A DNA stretch of 64,000 nucleotides from Cellulosimicrobium terreum (GCA_014803435.1 JACYFD010000002.1:124001-188000); one strand, 5' to 3'. Positions 7,966 to 16,999 are shown, counted from the stretch's first letter. The notes: a model not told the origin generated them from the letters alone. Program-made: numbers and translations.

Positions 7966-8598
7966 ATGACGACCACGACGGATCAGGTGGCACGGGGTGT
8001 GCGCGCGAGTCTTCTCGCGTCCACCTCGCTCGCCGTCGCGGCCGTGGCGCACAGTTCCGCAGCCGGGCACGTCCCAGGCGGGGCCGGCCTGCTGCTGCTC
8101 GGCGTCCTGACCGTCGCCCTCTCCGTCCTGGTCTCCCGAGCCCGTGCGAACGTCCTCGTCCTCGTCCCGTTCCTCGTGCTGCTGCAGGTGGTCCTGCACC
8201 ACGGTTTCATGCTCCTCGCCGCAACGCCCGGTTCCGGCGCGTCCACGTCGATGGCGGGCCATCACCCCTTCACCACGGCAGATGCCGGCCGGCTGGTGGG
8301 TGCGGCCGCCCAGCACGCGGAGGACCCCCACGGCGTCGGACCCGGGATGCTCGCGGCGCACGCCGTCGCCGTCGTCGTGACCGCAGCGGTCCTCGTCGCG
8401 AGCGAGCGCGCGGCGCGCCTCGCCCTCGCGATGTGGACGTGGATCCTGCCCGTCCTCGCAGGCGTCGTGATGCCCGTGCGGGGCGCAGAGTCCCCGTCCG
8501 CACCCCGCGCCGAGGAATTCGGGTGCGCGTCGGACCGCGCAGCGCGCTCCGTCGCACCGCGCCGGGGCCCGCCGGCGGGTTCGCTCGTCGTCGCCTGA
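7966..8598 (+). CDS. His-rich 4-helix membrane protein of the copper cluster (paralogue 2)
   Basis: This 210-residue protein shares the plan of the protein at 4172. It has LASTSLAVAAVAHSSAAG at the N-terminus, a VSRARANVLVL turn, LQVVLHHGFMLL in helix 3, a His-rich loop (MAGHHPFTT, QHAEDPHGVGPG) and a long final helix in AAHAVAVVVTAAVLVASERAARLALA. The paralogue has cysteines in the loop and this one does not. The start ATG follows GGAGGA by about nine bases. The function is unknown; it is probably a copper-linked membrane protein because it sits between CopD and a PepSY protein. Confidence 0.75.
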   Translation: MTTTTDQVARGVRASLLASTSLAVAAVAHSSAAGHVPGGAGLLLLGVLTVALSVLVSRARANVLVLVPFLVLLQVVLHHGFMLLAATPGSGASTSMAGHHPFTTADAGRLVGAAAQHAEDPHGVGPGMLAAHAVAVVVTAAVLVASERAARLALAMWTWILPVLAGVVMPVRGAESPSAPRAEEFGCASDRAARSVAPRRGPPAGSLVVA

Positions 8599-8705
8599 TC
8601 GTACCGGGCTCCCGCGGAGGAGGCTCGACGGTCGCGCGATCGACCTCGACGCCCATCTCCCGTACGCGACCCACAGCGTCGCGCTGCCCGAAGGACACCG
8701 CCCCG

Positions 8706-10199
8706 ATGACTTCCGTGACGCCTCGTACCGACGAGGCCACGCCCACTCGCCCGCCGACCAGACCGCCGACCGAGACCGGCCTCGATCACGGGACACCCAC
8801 CGCCGCGCCCCTGCGGCCCAGCACCTGGGAGGCGCTGCGACCGCTCCTGCACCGGTTGCACTTCTACGCCGGCATCCTCGTCGGCCCGTTCCTGCTCGTG
8901 GCCGCCACGACCGGTCTCCTCTACACCGCGACCCCGACGCTCGAACCGATCGTGCACGGGCACGAGCTGTTCGTCGACGAGGTCGGGAGCTCGACCTTCG
9001 CGCTCGACCAACAGCTCGCGGCCGCACGTGAGGCCCACCCCGAGGGCACGGTCACCCAGGTCCGTCCGCCCGCGACCGAGGACCGCACCACGCGCGTCGT
9101 GCTCGCGGTCGACGACGTGCCCGAGGGGTACACCCGGACCGTCTTCGTCGATCCCTACACCCTCGAGATCCGCGGGGACCTGGCGACCTTCGGCGAGTGG
9201 TTGCCCGTGCGCGCCTGGGTCGACGACCTGCACCGCAACCTGCACCTCGGCGAGGCCGGTCGCTGGTACTCCGAGCTCGCGGCGTCCTGGCTGTGGGTCG
9301 TCGCTCTCGGCGGGCTCGCGATGTGGGTCGCGCGGGTGGTCCGCACACGCAAGGTCCGACGCCTCGTCGTGCCCGAGGTCCGCGCGAAGAGCGCGCGCAA
9401 GCGTGTGCTGACGTGGCACGGAGCGGTCGGCACGGTGATCATCGTCGGGCTGCTCGGGCTGTCCGCGACAGGGCTCACGTGGTCGGCCCGTGCCGGCACG
9501 AACATCGGTGAGCTCCGGTCCGCCATGTCGTGGGGGACGCCCGCGATCGACGCGACCCTGCCCGGCGCCGCCGTTCCGACGGGCGGGGACGGCGGCGGTC
9601 ACGACCACGGCGGCGGGAGCGGGCCGGCCTCGGACGACGTCCTCACCGCGGGCGTCGGGATCAACGGCGTCCTTGCGGTCGCGCGCGGCGAAGGCCTGCG
9701 CGACCCCCTCCAGATCGTCCCGCCCGCCGCGGACGGGCAGGCGTGGACGGTCAAGGAGGTCAAGCGGTCCTGGCCGCTGCAGCAGGACACGATCGCCGTC
9801 GACGGCGCGACCGGAGCCGTCGTCGACGAGCTCGACTTCGAGGGCTTCCCGCTCGCGGCCAAGCTCACGACGATCGGCATCTCCGCCCACATGGGGCTGC
9901 TGTTCGGGATCTGGAACCAGCTCGCGCTCGCCGGCCTGGCTCTCGGCCTCATCACGTCGATCGTCCTCGGGTACCGCATGTGGTGGCTGCGCCGACCGAC
10001 GGGTGCCGTCGGGCACGGTCCCGGACCCCTCGTCCCTCGCGGCGCGCTGCGTCGGGTGCCGCTGTCGCTCTCGGTACCGCTCCTCGTCCTCGCCGGCCTC
10101 GTCGGCTGGTTCCTCCCTCTCCTCGGCATCCCGCTCGCGGCGTTCCTGCTCGTCGATCTGCTGCTCGCGGCCCGCGCCCGACGTCGGAGGGCCGCGTGA
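8706..10199 (+). CDS. PepSY-associated transmembrane protein
   Basis: This 497-residue protein has the PepSY-TM layout. Helix 1 follows HRLHFYAGILVGPFLL, a large external region with PepSY-like segments follows (FVDPYTLEIRGDL), a helix contains HRNLHLGEAGRWYSELAASWLWV, then come further helices. A His-rich external loop (GGGHDHGGG, about residues 298-306) could bind metal. PepSY-TM proteins of the PiuB type are linked to metal or ferric reduction in other bacteria. Here the copper neighbours suggest a copper-related redox role; this is inference. Confidence 0.85.
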   Translation: MTSVTPRTDEATPTRPPTRPPTETGLDHGTPTAAPLRPSTWEALRPLLHRLHFYAGILVGPFLLVAATTGLLYTATPTLEPIVHGHELFVDEVGSSTFALDQQLAAAREAHPEGTVTQVRPPATEDRTTRVVLAVDDVPEGYTRTVFVDPYTLEIRGDLATFGEWLPVRAWVDDLHRNLHLGEAGRWYSELAASWLWVVALGGLAMWVARVVRTRKVRRLVVPEVRAKSARKRVLTWHGAVGTVIIVGLLGLSATGLTWSARAGTNIGELRSAMSWGTPAIDATLPGAAVPTGGDGGGHDHGGGSGPASDDVLTAGVGINGVLAVARGEGLRDPLQIVPPAADGQAWTVKEVKRSWPLQQDTIAVDGATGAVVDELDFEGFPLAAKLTTIGISAHMGLLFGIWNQLALAGLALGLITSIVLGYRMWWLRRPTGAVGHGPGPLVPRGALRRVPLSLSVPLLVLAGLVGWFLPLLGIPLAAFLLVDLLLAARARRRRAA

Positions 10200-10249
10200 G
10201 CGCCCGCCGGTCGGCCGCTCCCACCGTTCCTGCTCCCACGGAGACCGCC

Positions 10250-10831
10250 ATGACCACGACCACCACCCGCTCTCGACTCCTCGCCGGCGCCGGTGTGCTC
10301 GCCCTGGCCGCCGCACTCACCGCCTGCGCCTCGGACACGGACGCGGGAGCTGCCGCGCCGGAGCCTGCTGCGGCCACCACGGAGGCCGACGCGCTGTCCG
10401 TCGACGACCCGTGGGTCAAGGCCGCGGACGAGGGCATGACCGCCGCGTTCGGGACCCTGACCAACGACTCCGACGCCGACGTGCGGATCGTGTCCGCGAC
10501 GAGCGACGCGACGTCGTCCATGGAGCTGCACGAGATGGCGGCGGGCGACGACGGCGAGATGGTCATGCGGCAGAAGGAGGGGGGCATCGTCGTCGAGGCC
10601 GGCGCCACGCACGAGCTGGCCCCCGGCGGGGACCACCTCATGTTCATGGGCGTGACGGAGCCGATCGAGCCGGGGGCCGACGTGACCGTCACGCTCACGG
10701 CCGAGGACGGCTCGACGTTCGAGTTCACCGCCCCTGCGCGGACCTTCTCCGGCGCCGAGGAGGAGTACGACGGGGAGGGGACGGGTGACATGGACATGGA
10801 CATGGGCGACGAGGAGGGCGCGGGCTCGTGA
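10250..10831 (+). CDS. PCu(A)C-type periplasmic copper chaperone lipoprotein
   Basis: This 193-residue protein has a lipobox LTAC with Cys26 as the lipid anchor. The PCuAC domain shows the expected Cu(I) ligands, His in SSMELHEM, Met in GEMVMRQ and the HxM in GGDHLMFM. The C-terminus adds an acidic, Met-rich tail (MDMDMGDEEG) that may bind more copper. Family members load copper on the CuA or CuB sites of cytochrome oxidase, which fits the CtaG fusion in the same cluster. The next gene starts within its stop codon. Confidence 0.9.
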   Translation: MTTTTTRSRLLAGAGVLALAAALTACASDTDAGAAAPEPAAATTEADALSVDDPWVKAADEGMTAAFGTLTNDSDADVRIVSATSDATSSMELHEMAAGDDGEMVMRQKEGGIVVEAGATHELAPGGDHLMFMGVTEPIEPGADVTVTLTAEDGSTFEFTAPARTFSGAEEEYDGEGTGDMDMDMGDEEGAGS

Positions 10832-12063
10832 CGGCAACCGAACGGGACACGCGCGGGGCGTCGCGCCGCCGGTTCCTCCAGGGCGGTGCCGCCGCTCTCG
10901 GCGGCGCTGCCCTGGCGCTGGGGGGGCGCTCTGCGTGGGACACGGCGTCTGCCGCCCCCGCGCAGGAGCTGCCCGCACCCGACGCGGCGGGGGGCGCGAC
11001 CGTCGCCTTCCGTGGCGCGCGCCAGCCGGGGGTCGACACCACGCCGCAGTCGTTCGCGACGTTCGTCGCGCTCGACCTCGCCGACGGTGCGGACCGCGAC
11101 GCCCTGGTCCGACTGATGCGGATCTGGACGGACGACGTCGAGCGCCTCATGTCGGGCCGTCCCGGCCTCACCGACACCGAGCCGGAGCTCGCGGCTGTCC
11201 CGGCGCGCCTCACGGTCACGGTGGGGTACGGCCCCGCGGTGTTCACCGCTGCCGGGCTCGACGACCGGGCACCGTCGTGGCTGCGACCGCTGCCCGCGTT
11301 CGGCGTGGACCGCCTGGAGGACCGCTGGACCGGCGGTGACCTCGTGCTCCAGGTCTGCGCGGACGACGAGGTGACCGTCGCCCACGCGGTGCGTCTGCTC
11401 GTGAAGGAGGCGCGCACGTTCACCTCCGTGCGCTGGGTCCAGCGGGGGTTCCGACGCTCGCCCGGGACGCAGCGCCCCGGCACGACGATGCGCAACCTCA
11501 TGGGCCAGGTCGACGGCACGCGCAACGTCGACGCCGCCATCGACCCCGACCTCGTGTGGCACGCGGACGCCTCGCGAGGCTGGCTCGCGGGTGGCACGTC
11601 GATGGTCGTGCGGCGCATCGCGATGAACCTCGACACATGGGACGAGCTCGACAGGTCCGGACGGGAGGAGGCCGTCGGACGTCGGCTCGACACGGGCGCA
11701 CCGCTCACGGGCACGCACGAGCGTGACGAGCCCGACCTCGAGGCGAAGGGACCGAACGGGTTCGAGGTCATCGGCTCGTTCGCGCACATCCGCCGTGCCC
11801 GCTCCGAGGACCCGGAGCAGCAGTTCCTGCGCCGCGCGTACAACTACGACGACCCGCCGCCTGCCGGGGCGCTGTCCGACTCCGGTCTGCTGTTCGTCAC
11901 CTTCCAGGCGGACGTCGACCGCCAGTTCGTCCCGATCCAGCAGCGGCTCGACGAGCTGGACCTGCTCAACCAGTGGACGACGCCGGTCGGCTCGGCCGTG
12001 TTCGCCGTGCCCCCGGGCGCGGCAGCGGGCGAGTTCCTCGGACAACCGCTGCTCGATGCATGA
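10828..12063 (+). CDS. Tat-exported DyP-type heme peroxidase (EfeB-like)
   Basis: This 411-residue protein has a twin-arginine signal (SRRRFLQGGAAALGG). The DyP motif is present as GQVDGTRN, with the catalytic Asp. The proximal heme His is likely in GSFAHIRRA, and the distal Arg is likely in SMVVRRIAMN. The length is normal for exported DyP peroxidases. The GTG start overlaps the TGA of the PCuAC gene, so translation is coupled. The operon context points to an extracytoplasmic oxidase or peroxidase acting with copper handling rather than the usual efeUOB iron operon, which is absent here. Confidence 0.9.
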   Translation: MTATERDTRGASRRRFLQGGAAALGGAALALGGRSAWDTASAAPAQELPAPDAAGGATVAFRGARQPGVDTTPQSFATFVALDLADGADRDALVRLMRIWTDDVERLMSGRPGLTDTEPELAAVPARLTVTVGYGPAVFTAAGLDDRAPSWLRPLPAFGVDRLEDRWTGGDLVLQVCADDEVTVAHAVRLLVKEARTFTSVRWVQRGFRRSPGTQRPGTTMRNLMGQVDGTRNVDAAIDPDLVWHADASRGWLAGGTSMVVRRIAMNLDTWDELDRSGREEAVGRRLDTGAPLTGTHERDEPDLEAKGPNGFEVIGSFAHIRRARSEDPEQQFLRRAYNYDDPPPAGALSDSGLLFVTFQADVDRQFVPIQQRLDELDLLNQWTTPVGSAVFAVPPGAAAGEFLGQPLLDA

Positions 12064-12130
12064 CCTGCACGACCCACGGGCGACACACGTCGACCCGCGG
12101 ACCACGCACATCACCCCGAGAGGCACTCTC

Positions 12131-12895
12131 ATGCGAAAGTCATCCATGACCCTGCGCGCCGTCGGCGCCGCCGCACTGACCACCGGACTCGTCGTCGCCG
12201 GCGCGAGCGTCGCGTCGGCGCACGTCACCGTCACACCCAACGTCACCACCGCCGGTTCCTACGGCGTCCTGACCTTCGCCCTGTCGCACGGCTGCGACGG
12301 GTCGGCGACGACGAAGGTCTCCATCCAGATGCCCGAGCAGGTCATCACCGTCGCGCCGACGGTCAACGCCGGCTGGGACGTCGAGAAGGTCATGGAGGAC
12401 CTGGACACGCCCGTCGACGACGGTCACGGCGGCCAGTACACCGAGCGCGTCTCCGAGGTCGTCTACACAGCGACGACGCCCCTCGCCGACGGCTACCGCG
12501 ACGCGTTCGAGCTGTCGCTCAAGCTCCCCGAGGCCGCGGGGGAGACGCTCATCTTCCCGACCGTCCAGACGTGCGAGGAGGGGGAGACCGCGTGGGTCCA
12601 GGTCCCCGCCGAGGGCGAGGTCGCGGACGACCTCGAGTCGCCGGCGCCGGCTTTCGTCCTCACCGCCGCGGAGGAGTCGGCCGACGCTGCCGACGGGACC
12701 GCTGCGGAGGACGTCGCGGCTGAGGACGCCGACGAGAGCGCGAACCAGGCCGCGTCCGAGGACGGGGCGGCCACGGCCACGACGTCGGACGACGCCGCCA
12801 CCCCGGTGGTGACGTGGGTCGCGCTCGCGCTCGGCGCGGCGGGCCTCGTCCTCGGTCTCCTCGCGTTCCTGCGCACGCGTCGCACGCAGGACTGA
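12131..12895 (+). CDS. YcnI/DUF1775-type copper-binding protein, membrane anchored
   Basis: This 254-residue protein has a Sec signal ending ASA, so the mature chain starts with His (HVTVTPNVTTAGSY), the known copper-binding N-terminus of YcnI proteins. The domain includes SHGCDGSATTKVSIQMPE and the conserved Trp in AGWDVEK. A long acidic Ala-rich linker follows, then one helix and a basic tail. In Bacillus, ycnI lies in a copper operon with a CopCD protein, as here. It acts on the outer face of the membrane as a copper chaperone. Confidence 0.9.
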   Translation: MRKSSMTLRAVGAAALTTGLVVAGASVASAHVTVTPNVTTAGSYGVLTFALSHGCDGSATTKVSIQMPEQVITVAPTVNAGWDVEKVMEDLDTPVDDGHGGQYTERVSEVVYTATTPLADGYRDAFELSLKLPEAAGETLIFPTVQTCEEGETAWVQVPAEGEVADDLESPAPAFVLTAAEESADAADGTAAEDVAAEDADESANQAASEDGAATATTSDDAATPVVTWVALALGAAGLVLGLLAFLRTRRTQD

Positions 12896-12900
12896 CGACC

Positions 12901-14613
12901 GTGGCCCACCTCCCGGTCCGGCACCGTGCGGTGGCGCTGCTCGTCAGCGTCGCGGCCGGGCTCCTGCTCGCGATCCTCGCGGGCGGCCCGGCCGCGGCGC
13001 ACGCCGTGCTGATCGGCACCGACCCGGCAGACGGCACGGTGCTCGACACCCCGCCCGAGGCCCTGACGGTCACCTTCAACGAGCCCGTGCAGGTGGTCGA
13101 GGGCGGCACCCAGGTCCTCACCGCGGACGGCGCCCCGGTGACCGCGTCCGTCGAGAGCATCGACGACGCCCTCGTCATCACGCCCGCCGAGCCGCTCGAC
13201 GACGGCACCTACGTCGTGAGCTGGCGCGTCGTGTCCCTCGACTCCCACCCGATCGCGGGCGCGTTCTCCTTCTCGGTCGGCGCCCCGAGCACGACGACGG
13301 TCGACGTGGCCGTCGCCGAGCCGACCGCGTCCCTCGTCGCGGTCCGTACCGTCGACCAGGCGGTCGTCTACACGGGCACGTTCCTCGTCGCGGGGCTCGT
13401 CGTGTTCGAGCTGCTCGTCCTGCGGGCCTCGCCCGGCGCGATGCCCGTCCTGCGCGCCCGCCTGCGTCGCGTCCGCGACGTCGCGTGCGGCGTCACCGTA
13501 CTCGGGCTCGTGCTCTCCGCCCCCCTCACCGTCGCCTGGCAGGCCGGCGGGGACCTCGGTGCGCTCGTCGACGTCGGGACGTGGCGCACCGCCCTCACGT
13601 CCGAGCCGGCGCTCGCGGGCGCGCTCGGTCTGGTCGGGCTCCTGGCCGCGACGCTCGTCGCACCACGCGCGGGCCGTGAGACACGCGCGTCCTGGCCGGC
13701 CGCCGTCACGCTCGGCGGGGCCGCACTGGCGCTCGGCTCGCTCGTGCTCGTCGGGCACACGCGCACCTTCGGTCCCGCGTGGCTCGTCGTGACGACCGAT
13801 GCCTTGCACGTGACGGCGGGGGCGGTGTGGCTCGGCGGCGTCGTCGGGCTCGCGCTGGTCCTCGCACCGTCGGCCCGCGTGGACCCGCGCCGGGCGGCGA
13901 TCACCGTGTCCCGGTTCTCGACCCTCGGGGCGTGGCTCGTCCTCACGCTCGCGATCACCGGCACCGTGCTGGGCTGGCGGATCCTCGGGACGCTCGACGC
14001 CCTCGTCTCCACGTCCTACGGGCAGGCGCTCCTCATCAAGGTCGGTGTCGCGCTGTGCATCGTCGCCGTCGCCGCGTGGAACCGGTACCGGCTGGTCCCG
14101 GTGGTCGCCGGCGGCGCGTCGTCGGGCACGGGCGGTGACGCCGCGACGGCCCGACGCCGGCTGGGACGCACCGTGGCCGTGGAGGCCGCGCTGCTCGTCG
14201 TCGTGCTCGGGCTGACGGGCCTGCTGGTCTCGCGCAGCCCGGTCACCACCGAGGCGGCGCAGGCCCCCGCGGAGCAGCCGGCGCCCGCCGGCGTCGAGGT
14301 GACCGAGCCGCTCGGGGACGGCACGCTCTCCGCGCGGATCACACCCGGAGCGGTCGGGGTCAACTCGCTCGAGCTCGTCCTGACGGACGCCGCGGGGGAA
14401 CCGCTGGAGCCGGTCGACGTCCCGGAGATGTCCACGACGCTCGCCGACCCCGCGATCGGACCCTTCTCCCACCCCCTCACGGCCACCGGCCCGGGTACGT
14501 ACGAGGCGCCGCTGGACCTGCCCATGCCCGGCGAGTGGACCGTGACCGTCAGCGTGCGGACGTCGAAGTACGACAACCCGATCGTCGAGATCCCTGTGGA
14601 GGTGGCGCCATGA
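12901..14613 (+). CDS. CopC-CopD fusion copper transport protein (YcnJ-like)
   Basis: This 570-residue protein has a signal peptide ending AAA, then His (HAVLIGTDPADGT) as in CopC, with the second CopC His in SLDSHPIAGAFSF. Eight or so helices follow, forming a CopD domain with VVTTDALHVTAGAVWLGG. The C-terminal 100 residues form an extra external domain (VNSLELVLTDAAGEP) of the FixH/YtkA-like kind. The layout equals B. subtilis YcnJ, implicated in copper uptake. GTG at 12901 is the natural start, five bases after the previous stop; an earlier in-frame ATG would overlap that gene. Confidence 0.9.
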   Translation: MAHLPVRHRAVALLVSVAAGLLLAILAGGPAAAHAVLIGTDPADGTVLDTPPEALTVTFNEPVQVVEGGTQVLTADGAPVTASVESIDDALVITPAEPLDDGTYVVSWRVVSLDSHPIAGAFSFSVGAPSTTTVDVAVAEPTASLVAVRTVDQAVVYTGTFLVAGLVVFELLVLRASPGAMPVLRARLRRVRDVACGVTVLGLVLSAPLTVAWQAGGDLGALVDVGTWRTALTSEPALAGALGLVGLLAATLVAPRAGRETRASWPAAVTLGGAALALGSLVLVGHTRTFGPAWLVVTTDALHVTAGAVWLGGVVGLALVLAPSARVDPRRAAITVSRFSTLGAWLVLTLAITGTVLGWRILGTLDALVSTSYGQALLIKVGVALCIVAVAAWNRYRLVPVVAGGASSGTGGDAATARRRLGRTVAVEAALLVVVLGLTGLLVSRSPVTTEAAQAPAEQPAPAGVEVTEPLGDGTLSARITPGAVGVNSLELVLTDAAGEPLEPVDVPEMSTTLADPAIGPFSHPLTATGPGTYEAPLDLPMPGEWTVTVSVRTSKYDNPIVEIPVEVAP

Positions 14614-15233
14614 CCCGGCCCGATCGCGTGCGCCGTGCCGTCGGCGCGGCCCTGGCCGCCGCCGCGCTCGTCGTGCTGCCCGCGCTCCCGGCGTCCGCGC
14701 ACGTGCTGATCGAGACCGTCGAGCCGAACGGCGACGGGACCGCGACCATCACCTTCACGTTCGACCACGGCTGCGACGGCGAACCCACCGACGCGCTGCG
14801 CGTCGCGATGCCCGACGGCGTCGAGGCGGTCGGCGCGACGCAGCCGGACGGCTGGACGTCGGTCGTCCAGCCGCGCTCGGTGAGCTGGCAGGGCGAGCCC
14901 GTGCCCGACGGAGATCGGATCGCGTTCGAGCTCGAGGTGCGGGTCGAGGGTGAGGTCGGTCAGGCGTTCCTGTTCCCCGCGGAGCAGGACTGCCCGTCCG
15001 GGGCGTCGTACACGTGGACGGACACGGACGCGACCGGCGACCATCCGGCGCCGAGCTTCGTCGCGACGACGGCGGTGCTCGCGTCGTCGCCGACCGACCC
15101 GACGACCGACCCGGCGGCGGCCCCCGCCGGAGCGGCCCCCACACCGCTCGGCCCGCTCGTCGTGGGCGTCGTCGGTGCGTCCGTCCTGGCGGGACTGGCG
15201 GGGGCCTGGGCGGTGCGCGCGCGGCGGACCTGA
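14610..15233 (+). CDS. Second YcnI-like copper-binding protein
   Basis: This 207-residue protein has a signal peptide ending ASA and the mature N-terminal His (HVLIETVEPNGDG). It keeps the FDHGCDGEPTDALRVAMPDG segment and the conserved Trp in PDGWTS. The domain is shorter than in the YcnI protein at 12131. A Pro/Ala linker and one helix anchor it to the membrane. Its ATG overlaps the TGA of the CopCD gene, so the two are co-translated. It is likely the partner chaperone of that transporter. Confidence 0.85.
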   Translation: MTRPDRVRRAVGAALAAAALVVLPALPASAHVLIETVEPNGDGTATITFTFDHGCDGEPTDALRVAMPDGVEAVGATQPDGWTSVVQPRSVSWQGEPVPDGDRIAFELEVRVEGEVGQAFLFPAEQDCPSGASYTWTDTDATGDHPAPSFVATTAVLASSPTDPTTDPAAAPAGAAPTPLGPLVVGVVGASVLAGLAGAWAVRARRT

Positions 15234-15588
15234 CGGCGTGGGGCGCATTCGTCGCGCGGTCCTGCCACGGCATGTGGTCCACGTCACACCGGCCGATGTA
15301 TCAGGAGCGCGGCCGAGGCATCCCTCCGTGGCGAGTGCATCGTCACGACGGGTCACGTGACAGCACCTGGACCGGTGGCGGTCCGCGGCGCGAGCTCTGC
15401 TGGGGGGAGCTCACGTGGCGGACCGCCATCGGTTCGTCATCTCCGGGGCGTTCCCGCCCGCGGCGCCCCTCGGCCACCGGGTGGAATCCCGCCGGACCTG
15501 TCACACCGGGCGTCCAGACGCCACTCTCCAGGTGTGAGGACCAGCGCGACGGCAGAGCTGCTGTCACGAGGAGGGGTGGTGGGTAGCG
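15234..15588. other. Non-coding gap after the copper cluster
   Basis: No ORF with convincing codon use is seen in these 355 bases. A perfect 10-bp palindrome GTCACGTGAC lies at 15352-15361. A bulged hairpin lies at 15494-15542: GGACCTGTCACACC pairs with GGTGTGAGGACC, and an inner stem is GGCGTC/GACGCC. The hairpin may end the copper operon, although it is 260 bases downstream of the last stop. Confidence 0.5.
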
Positions 15589-15768
15589 ATGGGAAACCTG
15601 GGCGTCCCCTCGCTGCCGCCGGTCACCGGCTCCTGGCACCCGTCCACGTGGTGGGAGAGCCACGACGTTCCCCAGGACCGCGCCGAACCGCCCGGACAGC
15701 AGGTACCCACGGGCAACGCGGTGGTCGGGGCGTACCCCGTCGGCTCGTCCGCCTCGCCGTACGGCTAG
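15589..15768 (+). CDS. Small Pro/Ser-rich protein, 59 residues, unknown
   Basis: The ORF runs from an ATG at 15589 to a TAG at 15766-15768. It begins MGNLGVPSLPPVTGSWHPST and ends VGSSASPYG. By my count 54 of 59 sense codons end in G or C, as in real genes of this genome. There is no signal peptide or helix; Trp residues cluster at WHPSTWWESH. A GAGGAG lies about 15 bases upstream, a little far for a ribosome site. Its TAG overlaps the TAG of the convergent MFS gene by two bases. I do not recognise it; it could still be chance. Confidence 0.5.
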   Translation: MGNLGVPSLPPVTGSWHPSTWWESHDVPQDRAEPPGQQVPTGNAVVGAYPVGSSASPYG

Positions 15769-16982
15769 GTCCGTGACGCGCCGGGCGCGCGGCGGCCTCG
15801 CACGAGCAGGACGGCTGCCGCCGCGACGACGCAGACCACCGCGGTGGTGAGCAGGCCGACCGAGAAGCTCGTCCCCGCGGCGACGAAGCCGACGACGAGC
15901 GACCCGAGCCCGGTGCCGGCGTCGAACCCGATGTTCCACACGGCGCTCGCGGTGCTGTGCAGGCGTGGCGGGACCGCCGCGAACGACGCGACGAGCGTCA
16001 GGTTCTGCAGGCTGCCGTAGGCGACGCCGACGAGCACCATGCCCCCCACGAGCGCCGCCGGCAGGACGGCGCCGGAGATCGCCCACGCGCACAGCACGAG
16101 GCCGCCCGCGCAGACCGCGAGCAGCGGCGCGAGGAAGACGCGAGGCCCGTACCGGTCGGCGAAGCCGCCGACGAGCCAGCGCGAGAGCGCCGTGGCGGCG
16201 GTGAGACCCAGCAGCCCGACGACGGCGGTGACCGCGTCGCCCGCGAACTGGGGCGCGAACGTCAGCAGCGCCCCGCCCGGCGCGGTCACCGCGAGCAGGA
16301 CCAGGGACGGCATCGCCAGGGCGCGCAGCGCCTGCCGTCGCCCCGGTCCGGCCTCGGACTCGGCCGCGCGGGGCTGGTCGGCCGCGACGTCGTCGAGCCG
16401 GCGTCCGAGGGTGATCGCGAAGGGGACCGCGAGCGCGGGCAGCGCGCCCAGGGCGAAGACGACCCCGAAGTCCAGCGTGTCCGCGATCCATGCGGCGCTC
16501 GGGACGAGCACCAGCTGGGGCAGGGCGATCGCGAGCCCGTAGAGGCCGATCGCCCGACCGTGGCGCGGTCCGTCCACGAGCGCGGCCACGGCGGTCGACC
16601 CGCAGACCGTCAGGACAGCGAACCCCGTCCCGCGCACGGCCGACAGGACGAGGATCCACGGCAGGTGGTCGGTCGTGACGAGCGCGAGCGACGGCAGCCC
16701 GAGGAGGAGCACGCCCACCGCCATCGTGCGACGCCACCCGAACCGCCGCAGCGCCGCCGGCACGGTCGTCTGCGTGAGCACCGTCGCCAGCATGAGGACC
16801 GCGTTGACCAGACCGGCACCCGCCTCGTCGGCGCCGCCCCGCACCGCCCACAGCGGCGCCGCGGGCAGCAGCAGCGAGTACCCGGCGAAGCCGAACGCCG
16901 ACATGGCGATCAGGGACCGGAATCCCGGGACGTGGATCAGGGACGGGGAGGGGGTCGGGTCGGGTGGGGCGGGGTGGTGCAT
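15765..16982 (-). CDS. Major facilitator superfamily transporter
   Basis: This 405-residue protein has about twelve transmembrane helices. The loop between helices 2 and 3 reads RRFGWRRTMAVG, and the matching later loop is GGFADRYGPRVFLAP, both typical of MFS proteins. It is a single-component secondary transporter; substrate and direction are not evident. The start chosen is the ATG at 16982 (MHHPAPPDPTPS). A longer frame to 18236 is a shadow of the next gene. It follows the Mrf-like gene by 17 bases on the same strand, so it may be transcribed with it from the Zur-controlled promoter. Confidence 0.85.
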   Translation of the reverse strand: MHHPAPPDPTPSPSLIHVPGFRSLIAMSAFGFAGYSLLLPAAPLWAVRGGADEAGAGLVNAVLMLATVLTQTTVPAALRRFGWRRTMAVGVLLLGLPSLALVTTDHLPWILVLSAVRGTGFAVLTVCGSTAVAALVDGPRHGRAIGLYGLAIALPQLVLVPSAAWIADTLDFGVVFALGALPALAVPFAITLGRRLDDVAADQPRAAESEAGPGRRQALRALAMPSLVLLAVTAPGGALLTFAPQFAGDAVTAVVGLLGLTAATALSRWLVGGFADRYGPRVFLAPLLAVCAGGLVLCAWAISGAVLPAALVGGMVLVGVAYGSLQNLTLVASFAAVPPRLHSTASAVWNIGFDAGTGLGSLVVGFVAAGTSFSVGLLTTAVVCVVAAAAVLLVRGRRAPGASRT

Positions 16983-16999
16983 CCGGCGCAATCTACCGC

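Noticed and set aside
8262-10316. A 684-residue minus-strand ORF opposite the PepSY gene
   Set aside because: Shadow frame of two well-supported plus-strand genes; composition is not protein-like.
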